From positions 7,809,520 to 7,873,519 of the forward strand of contig OY747700.1 of NCBI GenBank assembly GCA_963556495.2: 64,000 nucleotides of DNA, written 5' to 3'. Below, in pieces: positions 45,320 to 57,700 of this stretch. The notes beneath the pieces were generated by a model. That model saw only the letters and a list, made by a program, of their open reading frames with translations. It ran no database searches and was not told the origin of the DNA. The position numbers and the translations under genes are program-made. The stretch comes from Valencia hispanica (Eukaryota; Chordata; Actinopteri; Cyprinodontiformes; Valenciidae). Within the stretch, counting starts at the first letter, position 1. Every line of letters starts with the position of its first letter.

Positions 45320-45561
45320 TCAGCCTTTGTTGATGGAGTTGTACGACGGCTGGGATCCCGCATCCAGGGGTTTGCTGGCAGCCTTGTCTTTTAGACGAGG
45401 AGGAGTCGGCTCGTTGCCGACGATGGGCTCCGTGTCGTCGTCCAGCAAAGACGACTCGCAGCGCGGCAGCTGCAAGAAGGTGGTCAGGCCGTGCACGTCG
45501 GCCATCTTGTGGATGGTCCGCAGTAGGAGGTACATCATCATCAGGCCCACGAACAGGTAGA
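45320..45561 (-). CDS. kcnk6: kcnk6 last coding exon
   Basis: M4 and the cytosolic C-terminus: VYLFVGLMMMYLLLRTIHKM, ADVHGLTTFLQLPRC, SSLLDDDTEPIVGNEPTPP, ending SYNSINKG and TGA. The acceptor is TTTTTCCAG. Confidence 0.93.
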
Positions 45562-48500
45562 CTGGAAAAACCAAACATGGAAAGAAAGAAAAATAAATAT
45601 ACAAGTTGTTCTCGTGTTTGGATTGTCGTCTAAAACCTGAGAAAACCTCAGATTTATTGGCCAAAACATTCTCTTTTCTCAAAAGCTTTTTCATTTGGTT
45701 TCCCAGTGAAGCTTCTGTGTGACCTTTTGGTCAAAAGCAGCAGCCATAGCACTCTAAACCCATATGGATGATTTAATTTAGCAATTAAAATACGTATTTA
45801 ATAGGGGTGTCACAGTACACAAAAAGCAAAGTTTGGTATGCATTCAGGACACTTGAAATCAAGAAAAATAAATAGAAATGAAACAAATCTTCCTTAATTC
45901 CTTCCTGTCAATCCCTGAAATTAATATGATTTTTTTAATAGATAGATAGCTAGATAGAGTACAAGCAGACATAGCCAGAGTAGATAAACAATACAACTAC
46001 TTAAACCAGTGTTAATGTTTAAATAAAACTTTGCCCACATTTGAGAATGAAACCTGCTTAAAGTGCAACTCATCCCCTATCAGAGTTAAAACTCCGCCCA
46101 CATATCCTGTTTGAAAAATGCCTCCAAATGAGGCGTTGTCTGGCGGACCAGCGAGGGGGGGAGGGCTGGGCGTGGTCTGTGCTGGGATCGACATGTTGCC
46201 AAGCTGCTGCAGCACCTATGTGCCGCACACAGACTGCCAGAAAGATGGAGCGCAACAGCGCCATTGCCTCAGAGGGAGGCAATTTTGAAGTTGAGGATTT
46301 CTCTCCACCTCTTTCACCAGAGGAAAGGGAGGAAGGTTCTGTGGAGGAGGCGAGCTGCCCTGAGCTGTATCGTTTCGAGCCTATAGCGGCATAAAATGGA
46401 GCCCGTCTCTGAGTGGTACATTGCTGTTAGCCATAGCTAAATTTAGATTATCTCGAGTAATATCGTGACTCTGCCTCAACAGGCTGTACCTCATTGTCTG
46501 CAACATACATTTTCTGTTGCAAAGAGGTGCCCAAGGTATAAATCAAAGTGCACAAAAAAAAGAAAAGAACTTATAGCCTTGATTTCATTATCCATTTACT
46601 GAAATCAGTTCATTCCTTTGTCATAGGTAATGCATAGATGTCAGCAGGTGGGGGTAACCACTAAAATTACACACAATATAGAATAAACGCAACTTATCTA
46701 ACACTATCAACTAAAGTCTATAATACACCAACTACAATCGAGGCAATTAAGACTAAATAATTTAATCTAAAATTCAAAAGGCTATGCTAAAGAATCTAAC
46801 TAAACGCTAAGCTAACAAATCACTAACCTGATAATAAACGCTGTAAACGAGGCGCGGCCTATGGGCTTTTTTTTATACTCCACAGCGGCAGGAAGGCTGA
46901 CGTCAGAAACCCAAGCTGAGCCAGTAGCGATTGGCCAATTCAAATTCAAGTTCAGTGTAACGTTTTAACCTGAAGAGGGCGCTCCACTAACGGTTTTTGG
47001 TAAAAACGAATATTTTTACTAAAATGTACTAATATACAAAAAAATAATGACCTGACATGTAGACAGCACTATTAGACACTCGTTTATACAGTTTATCAGC
47101 AAATAAAGTTGCACTTTATCACGTTGGGGTTGTTTTTAATTTCCGACAGCCTAGTCTCCCAGCTGAACTTGAATGCAGCATGGGCAACTGTTTGGAAAAT
47201 CCCTGGGATTTCTGACTTATCCAAAATAAGGAGTTTGGGCTGATTGGACGCTACTGGTAGCCATGTTGGACCTCAACTGGTTTTTCTCTAGTATCAGGGA
47301 TGTTTACATTCAGCTTGACATTGTTTCAGGTGAGTCATTCAGTTCAGTGCAGAGCGTGTTATGGACCTTATTGCTGTAGAAAGGTTCATTCGCTGACAAA
47401 GTTCTGGTTCGGTCCATCTTTCTTTTTCTCCTGTAGCTGCATGAGAAACCATTAATGTTCCCAAATAGAGTTTAGCGATAGCTGGGAGTCCTTTCTGTTT
47501 TGGTGTCACTTTTTAAAGTTGCCCTGCGGAAACGTTCTGCTCATAAACATTCTGCATGTGTTCAGGTAGAAAACAGCTGGATTCGTTCGGTACACATGCA
47601 TACCGCACCGACAGGGCCGTGCCGAAAAATCCGGATTTATGTACTGTCAACCCTACAATTTAAAACGTCCTCAATATCTCACCATAGATGTGTACCTGAA
47701 AAATTGAAGTCTAGAAATTCTCTATCAAAAGTCAATGATCTTAAGAAAACAAATTCTTGAGTCTTTAAATCTAAAAATCAGGCCTTTTCACTCCTTTTAA
47801 GCAGATAGTTTAGCTTTAAAGAAAAATTCTGACAATATTCAGTTTCTGCTCTGATTCTTTCTCCTTCCATAAAGAAAAAAAAATGAATCCACGTTATATT
47901 TTCTTCCATCACATGAATGCATTAAAGTGACTTATAAAAGCAACTCTTTATGGAAAACACGGCAGGGTTACACAGGGCTCTGGGTGCCATCACTTAATTA
48001 CTATGACAGTATAAAACGATCTGGGTACAAGCTTCAACTTTGCAACCTTTAGAACTTTTAAGTCGTCAAATCTTGGTTTTAAATGATTGCAGGTCTTAGA
48101 TTATTTAAACAGTCAGGAATAAAAAGAACCCAGCAGCTGATAAATTGGAGGACTTTGACTGTTCAAACTCCACAGCTCCTTCCTAAAAAATATTTACCCT
48201 GCAGCAACACTGAAACAGCAGTTTATATTGTTTAAACTCCTCCCAGTAATTGAAGCAAACGTGCTGCAGAATTCATAATCTGCAAAAAAAAAAAAAAAAA
48301 AAAAAAAAAATCAGGTCGTTTGTTGTAATTCATACAGAAGAGGATTCGGGCAACTGAAGAAAAAAAAAAAGATTAGACTTTCTCTCTCAAAATTCTGACT
48401 TTAAATCCAGAATTCTGACTTTAATGCAGATGGGCACCTGAAGGAGCAACCAGGAATGACAGAGATGTGAGTTTGCTGGCATCTTCGGGGGCCCCTTGGC

Positions 48501-51500
48501 CACCTACAAAGTCACTCAGGTCCGATATGTTCCTCCAGAAAGTTAGGGCCCGTCCACACGGAGACGCGTTTCGGTGTATACGTATACATTTTTTATCGTA
48601 TTAGCGTTTCGTCCACACGGATCTGCCGTTTTGGGAGACTGAAACCGCTATTTTTTTAAAACCGGGTCCCAAAGTGGATAAATCTGAAAACGACACAATT
48701 GCGGTTTCGTGTGCACAGCCAATCCGTATATTTTGTGAAACGATGATGTCATCACATCACGTGTCGGCTGCGTCACACGTAACTGCAACAACAATAATGG
48801 TGGACTACATGATTTTGTTCGTGCTGCAGAAGCTACTAAGCCTACTAGCTTTATTACAGCAAAATCTATTGCTTTGTTATAAATTTACTCCTCTTGGTTC
48901 GTATACAGCGAGCAAGGTTATGCGCATGCTCAAAGTCTTCTTCTCTGTGTATCTCTGTGGCAGAATTACAGCGCCCCATAGTGGTCTGGCATATATACTA
49001 CACCGTTTTCAGTCGGTTTCAGTTGTTTCGCAGATATTTCTTGAGACGAAGCCGTGTTTACGGGATTCTTTTTTTAGAACGAGGGGGGGAAAAAAAAAAT
49101 ATCGGATAGGGAACGCACCGGCTTCGTGTGGACGTGGCCTGAGATTAAAGTCAGAATTCAGAGATTAAAGTCAGAATTCAGAGAAGTCAGAAATCTTTTT
49201 TTTCTTCTTCAGTGGCCCTAATCCTCTTCCGTATTGTAAGAAGATTTAAAACTTTTTTTTAAGCTAACCGAATTAAATAACCACTGCAGCTGTGAATGTG
49301 GTATTAATAGAGGTAACATTTCCGTACTAACATTTTTAGCAAACGAATTCAGCTGAAGGAAACCCCCCCCCCCATCGTCTCTGCAGATGTCAAACCATTA
49401 TGCGATGAGAGCTGCAGGTCACATTCTGCACTTTCTAATCCTCCCCTGCCAACCTGCAGGGACTTTTAAAAGTTACTCTGGCTTAATCTATTCCGTTATT
49501 ACATAACCCTGCCCGACTGTAGGAAACGACACGACTGCTTCGTGTGAAGTCTCCTTCCAAGAGATGAAAGTTGAAAAATATCAGTCCCCGAGCAGCTGAT
49601 GTAGGAAAATACACACAAAAAAAGTGCATACAAAGTTCAAAGAGCTCGAACACACAGAGAGAACCGAAGGGTGTCAAACAGAAGAGATGCACCAACATTC
49701 ATAAACTTTTCTTGCAAAACCGACATTCAATAAACAAATCTCTGAGTAAAAAAAAAAAGAAAAAAGAAAACGGTTTAACTGATCACAATTTTGAGGCCAA
49801 TTTACCATCTCGGATTTTTGAAAATGTAGACATGCAAATACGATTTTCAGTACTTTGAGTTTCTTATAATATCATTTAAGACCAAATAAGGAGAGAATAT
49901 AAAATGTTTTTTTCTAGCCTTCTTGCCCGGAGTGGTTGTTAATTTTACCAGTACAGCTCAAACATTTTATACAAGAAACCATTTCAATACTTTTGTTTTT
50001 CATTATAGACTCAATAAATCAGAGTCATTACTCTAATTACTGTAATTTTGATTATTAAAAGCTAGACCTTTCCTTCATGAGTTAAACTTTACTTTGGTTT
50101 TTAAATGGTAAAGAAAAATGCATCAAGTTCAAAACTTCTTTTTTTTCTGCATCAAGCAAGAAATAAAATCCCATGAATTTTAAAACTAGACCAGCTTAAT
50201 TTTAAACAGCTTCTCATTAAAACATTAAAGCTCCAAACAATATTTACAAAAAGAAGTGAAGTAATATCAGTGAAACTTGCACGAAGAGTGAACCTCAGTT
50301 GCACATCGGGGTAAGGTCAGTTCCTCTTTAATGAAACTTTAATCTGAGAGAAAAAAAAAGGAAGCAGCGAGGTGCTACTTCTCACATCTGAGGTAAGAAT
50401 GAAGACCATCTGCTCAGCCACAACTTTCAGCTTTACGCCAAAGCACAAACAAAATAAACACCTGATAAACGAAGCTTCTCAGTCAAAGATATGGGTCCCA
50501 ATTGTAAGGTTACACAGTCACACACACACACACACATACATATACACACACACACATACATACACACACATACACACATATATACACATACACACACATA
50601 TACACACACATATATACACACACATACATATATATACACACACACACATACATACACATATATACACATACATACACATATATACACATACATACACACA
50701 CACGCACGTCTTGCTATCCTTGTGTTGACATTGTATTGACTTCCATTGATTTTACTATGCCTAACCCAGACACTTTCCCTAAACCTAACCATTACTGATA
50801 CATGCCTAACCCTAACCTTAACCTAAACCTAATTCACACCATACCTCTAAACCTAACTAGTAGAGTTTAATAGCTAGTTAAACATTGTGGGGACCAGGCA
50901 AAATGTCCTCACAACTACAAATGTCCACACAATGCTGGTGGGCTGTCAAAGGTTGGTCCTCACAAGTATAGCTATACATGTACATATATACACGTACATA
51001 TATATACACATACATACATACACATATATACATATATATACACACATACATATACATACATACATACACATACATATATACATATACACATACATATATA
51101 CATATACACATACATATATACATATACATATACACATACATATATACATATACACATACATATATACATATACACATACATATATACATATACACATACA
51201 TATATACATATACACATACATATATACATATACACATACATATATACATATACACATACATATATACATATACACATACATATATACATATACACATACA
51301 TATATACATATACACATACATATATACATATACACATACATATACATATATACATATACACACACATATATACACATACATATATACACATACATACACA
51401 TATATACACATACATACACATATATACACATACATACACATACATACACATACATACATACACATACATACACATACATACACATACATACACATACATA

Positions 51501-51747
51501 CACACACATACACATACATACATATATATACACATACATACATATATATACACATACATACACATACATACACATACATACACATACATATACACATACA
51601 TACACATACACATACATACACATATATATACACATACATACATATATATACACATACATACACATACATACACATACATACATATACACATACATACACA
51701 TATATACACATACATACACATATATACACATACATACACATATATAC

Positions 51748-51789
<42 letters not shown>

Positions 51790-54700
51790 ATATTCCGGAA
51801 TTGCGCCGCTCAAGGTGGCAGCATGTTGGAGTAGCTCTGTTACTTTGGTTCATATTTTTTTCTTTTTTAAAACTTTAATTCTTCCATTTTTGGTAGAAAC
51901 ATTGTTTTTGTGGACAACTGTTCTCTCTGGTTTTGAATGCTGTGCAGCTGGAAGGATTTTTTCTGATACTTTTTATTTTTGGACATTTGTTATGATGCAT
52001 AACCATGGCAACAAGGTGGTTTACAACTGGCAGCAGCTGATTAACATCACAAAAGCTCAAATAATACCTCAACTACAGCCACAAAACCCTGATGAGTTGA
52101 AAAGAAGACGCCATAGATCCAGAGTATCCTCTACATCAGACTGTCATACAACTACAGAGCGTCTTCAGTCAGAGGCTTCTTCAGATCTGCAGAGCGCTAC
52201 AGGAGATCATCCCTACCCACAGCCATCAGCATCTACAACAAATCTTTGAAGGAACTTGCATAATGAGTTGCAACAACATTTAATTTCCCTTTGGGATTAA
52301 TAAAGTAATTTTGAATTTTGAATTGAATATACACACACACACATATATATATACACGTCTTACTATCCTTGTGTTGACATTGTATTGACTTCCATTGATT
52401 TTACTATGCCTAACCCAGACACTTTCCCTAAACCTAACCATTACTGATACATGCCTAACCCTAATCTAAACCTAGTTCTCACCATACCTCTAAACCTAAC
52501 TAGTAGAGTTTAATAGCTAGTTAAACATTGTGTGGACCAGGCAAAATGTCCTCACAACTACAGATGTCCACACAGTGATGGTGGGCTGTCAAAGGTTGGT
52601 CCTCACAAGTATAGCTATACATGTACACACACACATACATATGGAGGACTACGGGGGTAATTGGAAAAGCAATACAGCATTTTGATGATGAGTGCTTAGT
52701 TGTAAATTAAAATTATAGATTGCTAAATATAATTTCAAATTCAACAATTAATCCATACAAAAAAAGACAATTTTGAAAAGCATTCTGTAATTACAAATTT
52801 TAAATTGAAATACTAAAGAGGAATTGCAAATTGCATTTATTATTTGATTATTAAATACTGTGATTTGAAAATGTTTTTCAAATCCTATTTCAAAATGGAG
52901 AATTAAATAACAATTAATAAATGAGATTGTAAATATCTTTCCTCATTGGTTAGACACGAGCTGTGCAGCTCAGCAAGGTCCACCCAAATGTGGCTGTCTA
53001 ACCAATGAAAGAGCTGGTTACATTCGAGGAGCAGCTGTGATTGGTTGAACTTGGTTTTCAGTGTGCTCAGGGACCAGGAGGGTCACTGGAATGGTAAAAG
53101 GAGAGGGAAAACCATTTAGGAAATGCAATTGCAAAAAGGATTTGAAAATGAGAGCCGGAAAGAGAAAACGGATGTAGAAAAGGAAATAACTTTTTTTTTA
53201 ATGTATGAAAAGGAAATATATTTACAATCTCATTTATTAATTGTGTTATTTAATTCTCCATTTTGAAATAGGATTTGAAAAACATTTTCAAATCACAGTA
53301 TTTAATAATCAAATAATAAATACAATTTGCAATTCCTCTTTAGTATTTCAATTTAAAATGTGTAATTACAAAATGCTTTTCAAATTAGTCTTTTTTGTAT
53401 GGATTAATTGTTGAATTTGAAATTATATTCAGCAATCTATATTTTTTTATCCACAATTAAGCAGTCATCGTCAAAATGCTGTATTGCTTTTCAAATGATC
53501 CCCGTTGTCCTCCATACATTACACACAAACCCCTATACACACAATGAATTTAAATAAAAATACCTCAAGATGAAGGCTTTACTCAGCAATTATTAGGTGT
53601 GATAAAAAAGAGAAATAATTGGATTAATTAATTATAGATCATAATTAAGCTAAAAAATGTTTTAAAGAAGATATATGGACTGTGGGTATAAAAACAAATA
53701 AAATGCTAAGTTTATTTCTGCTCTGTTTCAGTGGAATTTTAAACTAATTTAGAAACCAAAATAGACCAAATAAGATGGTATATTTTATAACAAATTATTT
53801 TATAGCACATAAAACGGTGATCAGAAGGCATTTTGTTCTGTTGAAGGAACGGTTACACTCACCCATGACCCCAACCTGATACAGCGCTCTGTACGGTTGC
53901 CCTGGCCGCGTGGCCGGAACGAAATCCCCCAGCCCGATGGTGCACAGCGATATGAAGCAGAAGTAGACGCCGTCCAAGAAGGACCAAGACACCTCCGCCA
54001 CGCTAAACACGGTCGCCGGCGCCAAGAAGCAGCACAGAACCACCACGATCAGGAGCAGCAGGAAGTGCACGACGGTGGCCGGCCGAGGCTTCATGCCCGA
54101 GCGCTGCAGGAGGCTGACCGGCGCCAGCACCAGAGGGTGCATGACCCGCTGCACGCAGGCGGTGAGCACCAGCATGGTGAAGGGAACGCCTATCAGGGCG
54201 TAGACGATGGAGAAGGCTTTCCCAGCGTCAGACAGAGGAGTGGGGTGGCCATAACCTGCAAGTAAACACAACATTGGGGTTAAATGCAAAAAGTAACCAC
54301 TTAAAAAAAGGATTGCACCAATTACTTTGCCTCTAAACTCCTAAAAGGGCATCTAATTTTTGCTAATTTAAGGATATGGTTCTAAGATCACTTGATAATT
54401 GATCAAAGTCGCACAGTTCATGAACCAGATGCTTTTTAAAAAAGGGACAGAGGGATAACTTTTTTTTTTTTTAGAGGCAACTTTATTTGTATAGCACACT
54501 TTCAATGCAACTCAAGGTGCTTTACATGATTAGGAGATAAAATAAAAGCAGCCATGAAACAGTTAAAGCATAAAACACAACATTAGAGTAAACATATGGC
54601 ACATTAAAATATGACATTCCAGCTAATAATCGCTTTCTAAAAAGCAGCTCCAAGTCTGAGTTTTTACCTTTGATTTAAAGGCAAGGCAATTTTATTTGTA

Positions 54701-57700
54701 CAGCACACTTTCAATGCAATTCAAGGTGCTTTACATGATTTGGGGATTTAAAAAACAAAAAAACAAAACAATGGAAATTAAAAGTAAAAGATATATAGGA
54801 GGTAAAAAGGAGATATTTAGCTCCAAAGTAAATATTTAGCTAGAAAGGTAAACCGGCTAGCTAAATATATAGCTTAGGGTGACCAGGCGTCCAGATTTAC
54901 CCGGGACGGTCCTGATTTTGAGCCATTTGTCCCCAATGATGGTTACAAACCCAATATGTCTTCCCGATTCCACCCAGCCTTTGTAACCACAGTAATGGCT
55001 CACTGCGCACAGAACTCATTGTCTTTGCATGTCAGTCACAAAGTTATCATAGTGATGGTGGTAATAAACCAATGAAGAAACACTTTCTCAGAAAAGTGCC
55101 GGGAAAATAAATATTCTGCATTTTGTGCTTTATTTAAGTGTGAATTCTTCGTTTGTTCACGGTGGGAACGCGGACGTGAAGAGCCATGTTAAAACTAGCA
55201 AACATAAGCGCCGACACGTAAGAGTCACTATTGTTAGGGGAGAACAGTGATGCTGTTATTTTGTTTCGTTTCAAAACAAGTTGAGGTCCGTGAAGCTGTT
55301 TCTTGCTTTACGGTTCACTAAAGGCCTACTTTTAAACATTGTCCAAACAAATGCGTTTCAAAAATACAGTATTGTTCCGATAAACATGTTGCACTCAAAA
55401 GTCCTTATTTTATATATAGACGTTCAAGTATTACTACTTTTGCACTTTCTACAATAAAAAGCTGTTCTAAGTCACCAGCGAGGATATGTCAGCCTTTAAA
55501 AATCTGGTCACCCTAATATAGCTTCAACGTAGATATTTAGCTCATATGCAGATATACTTGCCGATAAGCGGATGTGGACTATCGAAATAAAAGCTGGGTC
55601 TTGCTAACCTCTATATAAACTCACTTCCGGTGCATCACTGTTGCTGTAAATCAATCGGTTAAGGTCTGTAGTGTCATTAAAACAGCTCCTTAAATCTAGC
55701 CCATCATATTTAGCTAACCAGTTTAGCTTGCTAAGTAAATATTTAGTTTGAAACAGTGACATTTATAAGTGAACAACATGGAAGTACATATGACTTTGAA
55801 AAAATGAACCCACATTTATTTCATATGATAAGCTAAATAACCAAAGTTATTCCTGTAAATTTTGACTGTGTAACCTTAAAAAAAAAAAAGCACCCTATAC
55901 CACGGACCTTAAGGTGTGAAAAAAACAGAAGAAACATTTTACAAGGACCCCAACAGCTAACCGGACGAGTGGTTGATCCAACGACCCATGTAAAGGTTTT
56001 TGAACCCCTTTAATGTGATTGTCCAAGTAGCGACTTAAAGTCTGATGACCAATCCATGATGAAAACACAGGAAAACATTGAAGTCTGCCTCCATTCCCAC
56101 AGGACGGCAGAGAGAGGGGAAAAAACAAAACAAAACACGAAAAAGGAACATCGACAAAACAAACCAAACATCATGAACTAAGAACTAAACAACCACATCA
56201 CACAAAAATGGATATAAAAAAACAACAATGTCACAGAAAAACTCATGGTACCGATTAATCAAGATCTACTAATGATAACCTCAGCCCAAGAATATTTCCT
56301 TAAACACCAGAGACCCCACATCTAATAGCCCTTTTCCACTGAGGCGGAGCTGGAGCTCCCGTGGCTCCTGTGCTGACTAAGCTCCGGTGTTTTCGTTTTC
56401 GATTCCCGCGAACACCAGCTCAGAGCCAGAAACGGGTGCTACTCTGGCCCACTCTTGTGTGGGGGCAAAGCGGAGCTATCCAAGCACTCACTACGTCAAG
56501 GGGGAAGGGATTTACAGCCTACACAATAGAGGACCGCCATATTTAAATCCAGACTGCTGGTAATGTTTTCTTTTTGTTGTTGTTGAAAACATGGATAGCA
56601 TCAAGACTACGTCGCCTACTACGACGTTGCCTTGTCGACAGTAACTGCAACAGCGATGCCTTTTGCCGCTGTATTGCAACAAATGCTTGTAAAGTGACGA
56701 TTAGCATCTGCACTCTGACGAGGTCATCCATCTTTGTTTTTATGGTTTTTCTTCTTGTGTCTGCTTTATTTTCGGCGAGCGGCTTCCCGCATGATTTATG
56801 AAGTGACGCTTCGATGACGCAATGCCGTAGCTCACGGTGGCTCCAAGTTGGCTCCTTGTTATGGATAACGAAGGAGGTTTTGTGAAAGCTCTGGCTCCAG
56901 CTCCAGCTCCGAACAGGCTCTCGTTTCTTTGCAATTGAAAAGGACTATGTGTGTGTGTGTGAGCATGCTGGTGCATATAAGGTTTTTCCATAAGAGTGTT
57001 CGATAGCTGGTGTGAGCAGGCATCAATCCGTCTCCCAGGAATCGATGCAGACATGAAGGAGATCGGAGCCAAGACGTCCAAAGGACCCCCAGAGCCCCAG
57101 GCGGGACCCAGTGACGAGCCTACGGGCCCCGTCGGCAACCAGCCGCACCAGGGCGGGCCGGTCCATGGACCGGGAGAGCCGGGGCCCAGGGGCACCCCAC
57201 CACCCAGCAGGGACCCGATAAGGGACCGGCCAACGAGGGGCCCCCGGCACCTGGGCCAATCCCCACCGCCAACATCCTAGCACCCCACGTCGGGGCGCCC
57301 CAACGATAGCCGCAGCGGATGGAAAGCACCCCGAGGCCAAGCTCAGCCAGCACCTGGACGAAGACCCCTAGCCTCTATCCTCCCGCTCGAGTATGGTGTT
57401 GATGCGTGTTCCTATAATGTGCATTTAAAACGGAGGGGTGGGATGTGGGGAAGGCAGTCACACATCCCCCCAACCCCCACCCCGAGCCCTCAGTGTCTAT
57501 ATGTGGTTTAACAGTGGGCACCGGCACCAGAGGTGAAGCTGATTGAACCGCTCCCCCTCTGGATGCCGAAAAGTGTGCCCACCCCAAAGTCCCTACATGT
57601 GTGTCGCATGAAAATGTTATAAGTGGGAGTGTCTAAGTTGTATATCAAAACTTGGACCCAGGACGCCACGGGATAGCGAGGAGGGAAACCCCTCCTCGCA

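Noticed and set aside
45066..45560. 164-codon + strand open frame over the kcnk6 3' end
   Set aside because: Antisense to the last kcnk6 exon, which has clear homology on the - strand.
48674..49168. 164-codon open frame that might be a transposase or novel gene
   Set aside because: Lies mostly inside a non-autonomous transposon, runs past its end, and has no catalytic or DNA-binding motif.
50758..50860. Interstitial telomere
   Set aside because: The CCTAA-type array is short, degenerate and part of a dispersed repeat present twice, so it does not indicate a chromosome end or fusion.
50878..52249. Very long open frames (about 280-420 codons) of Thr/His/Tyr/Ile or Val/Cys/Tyr on both strands
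   Set aside because: They are translations of the ACATAC/ATATAC microsatellite. The period is not disturbed by stops, so open frames are expected by chance and have no protein-like composition.
53897..54265. 122-codon + strand open frame rich in Arg, His and Gln
   Set aside because: Antisense shadow of the kcnk6 middle exon.
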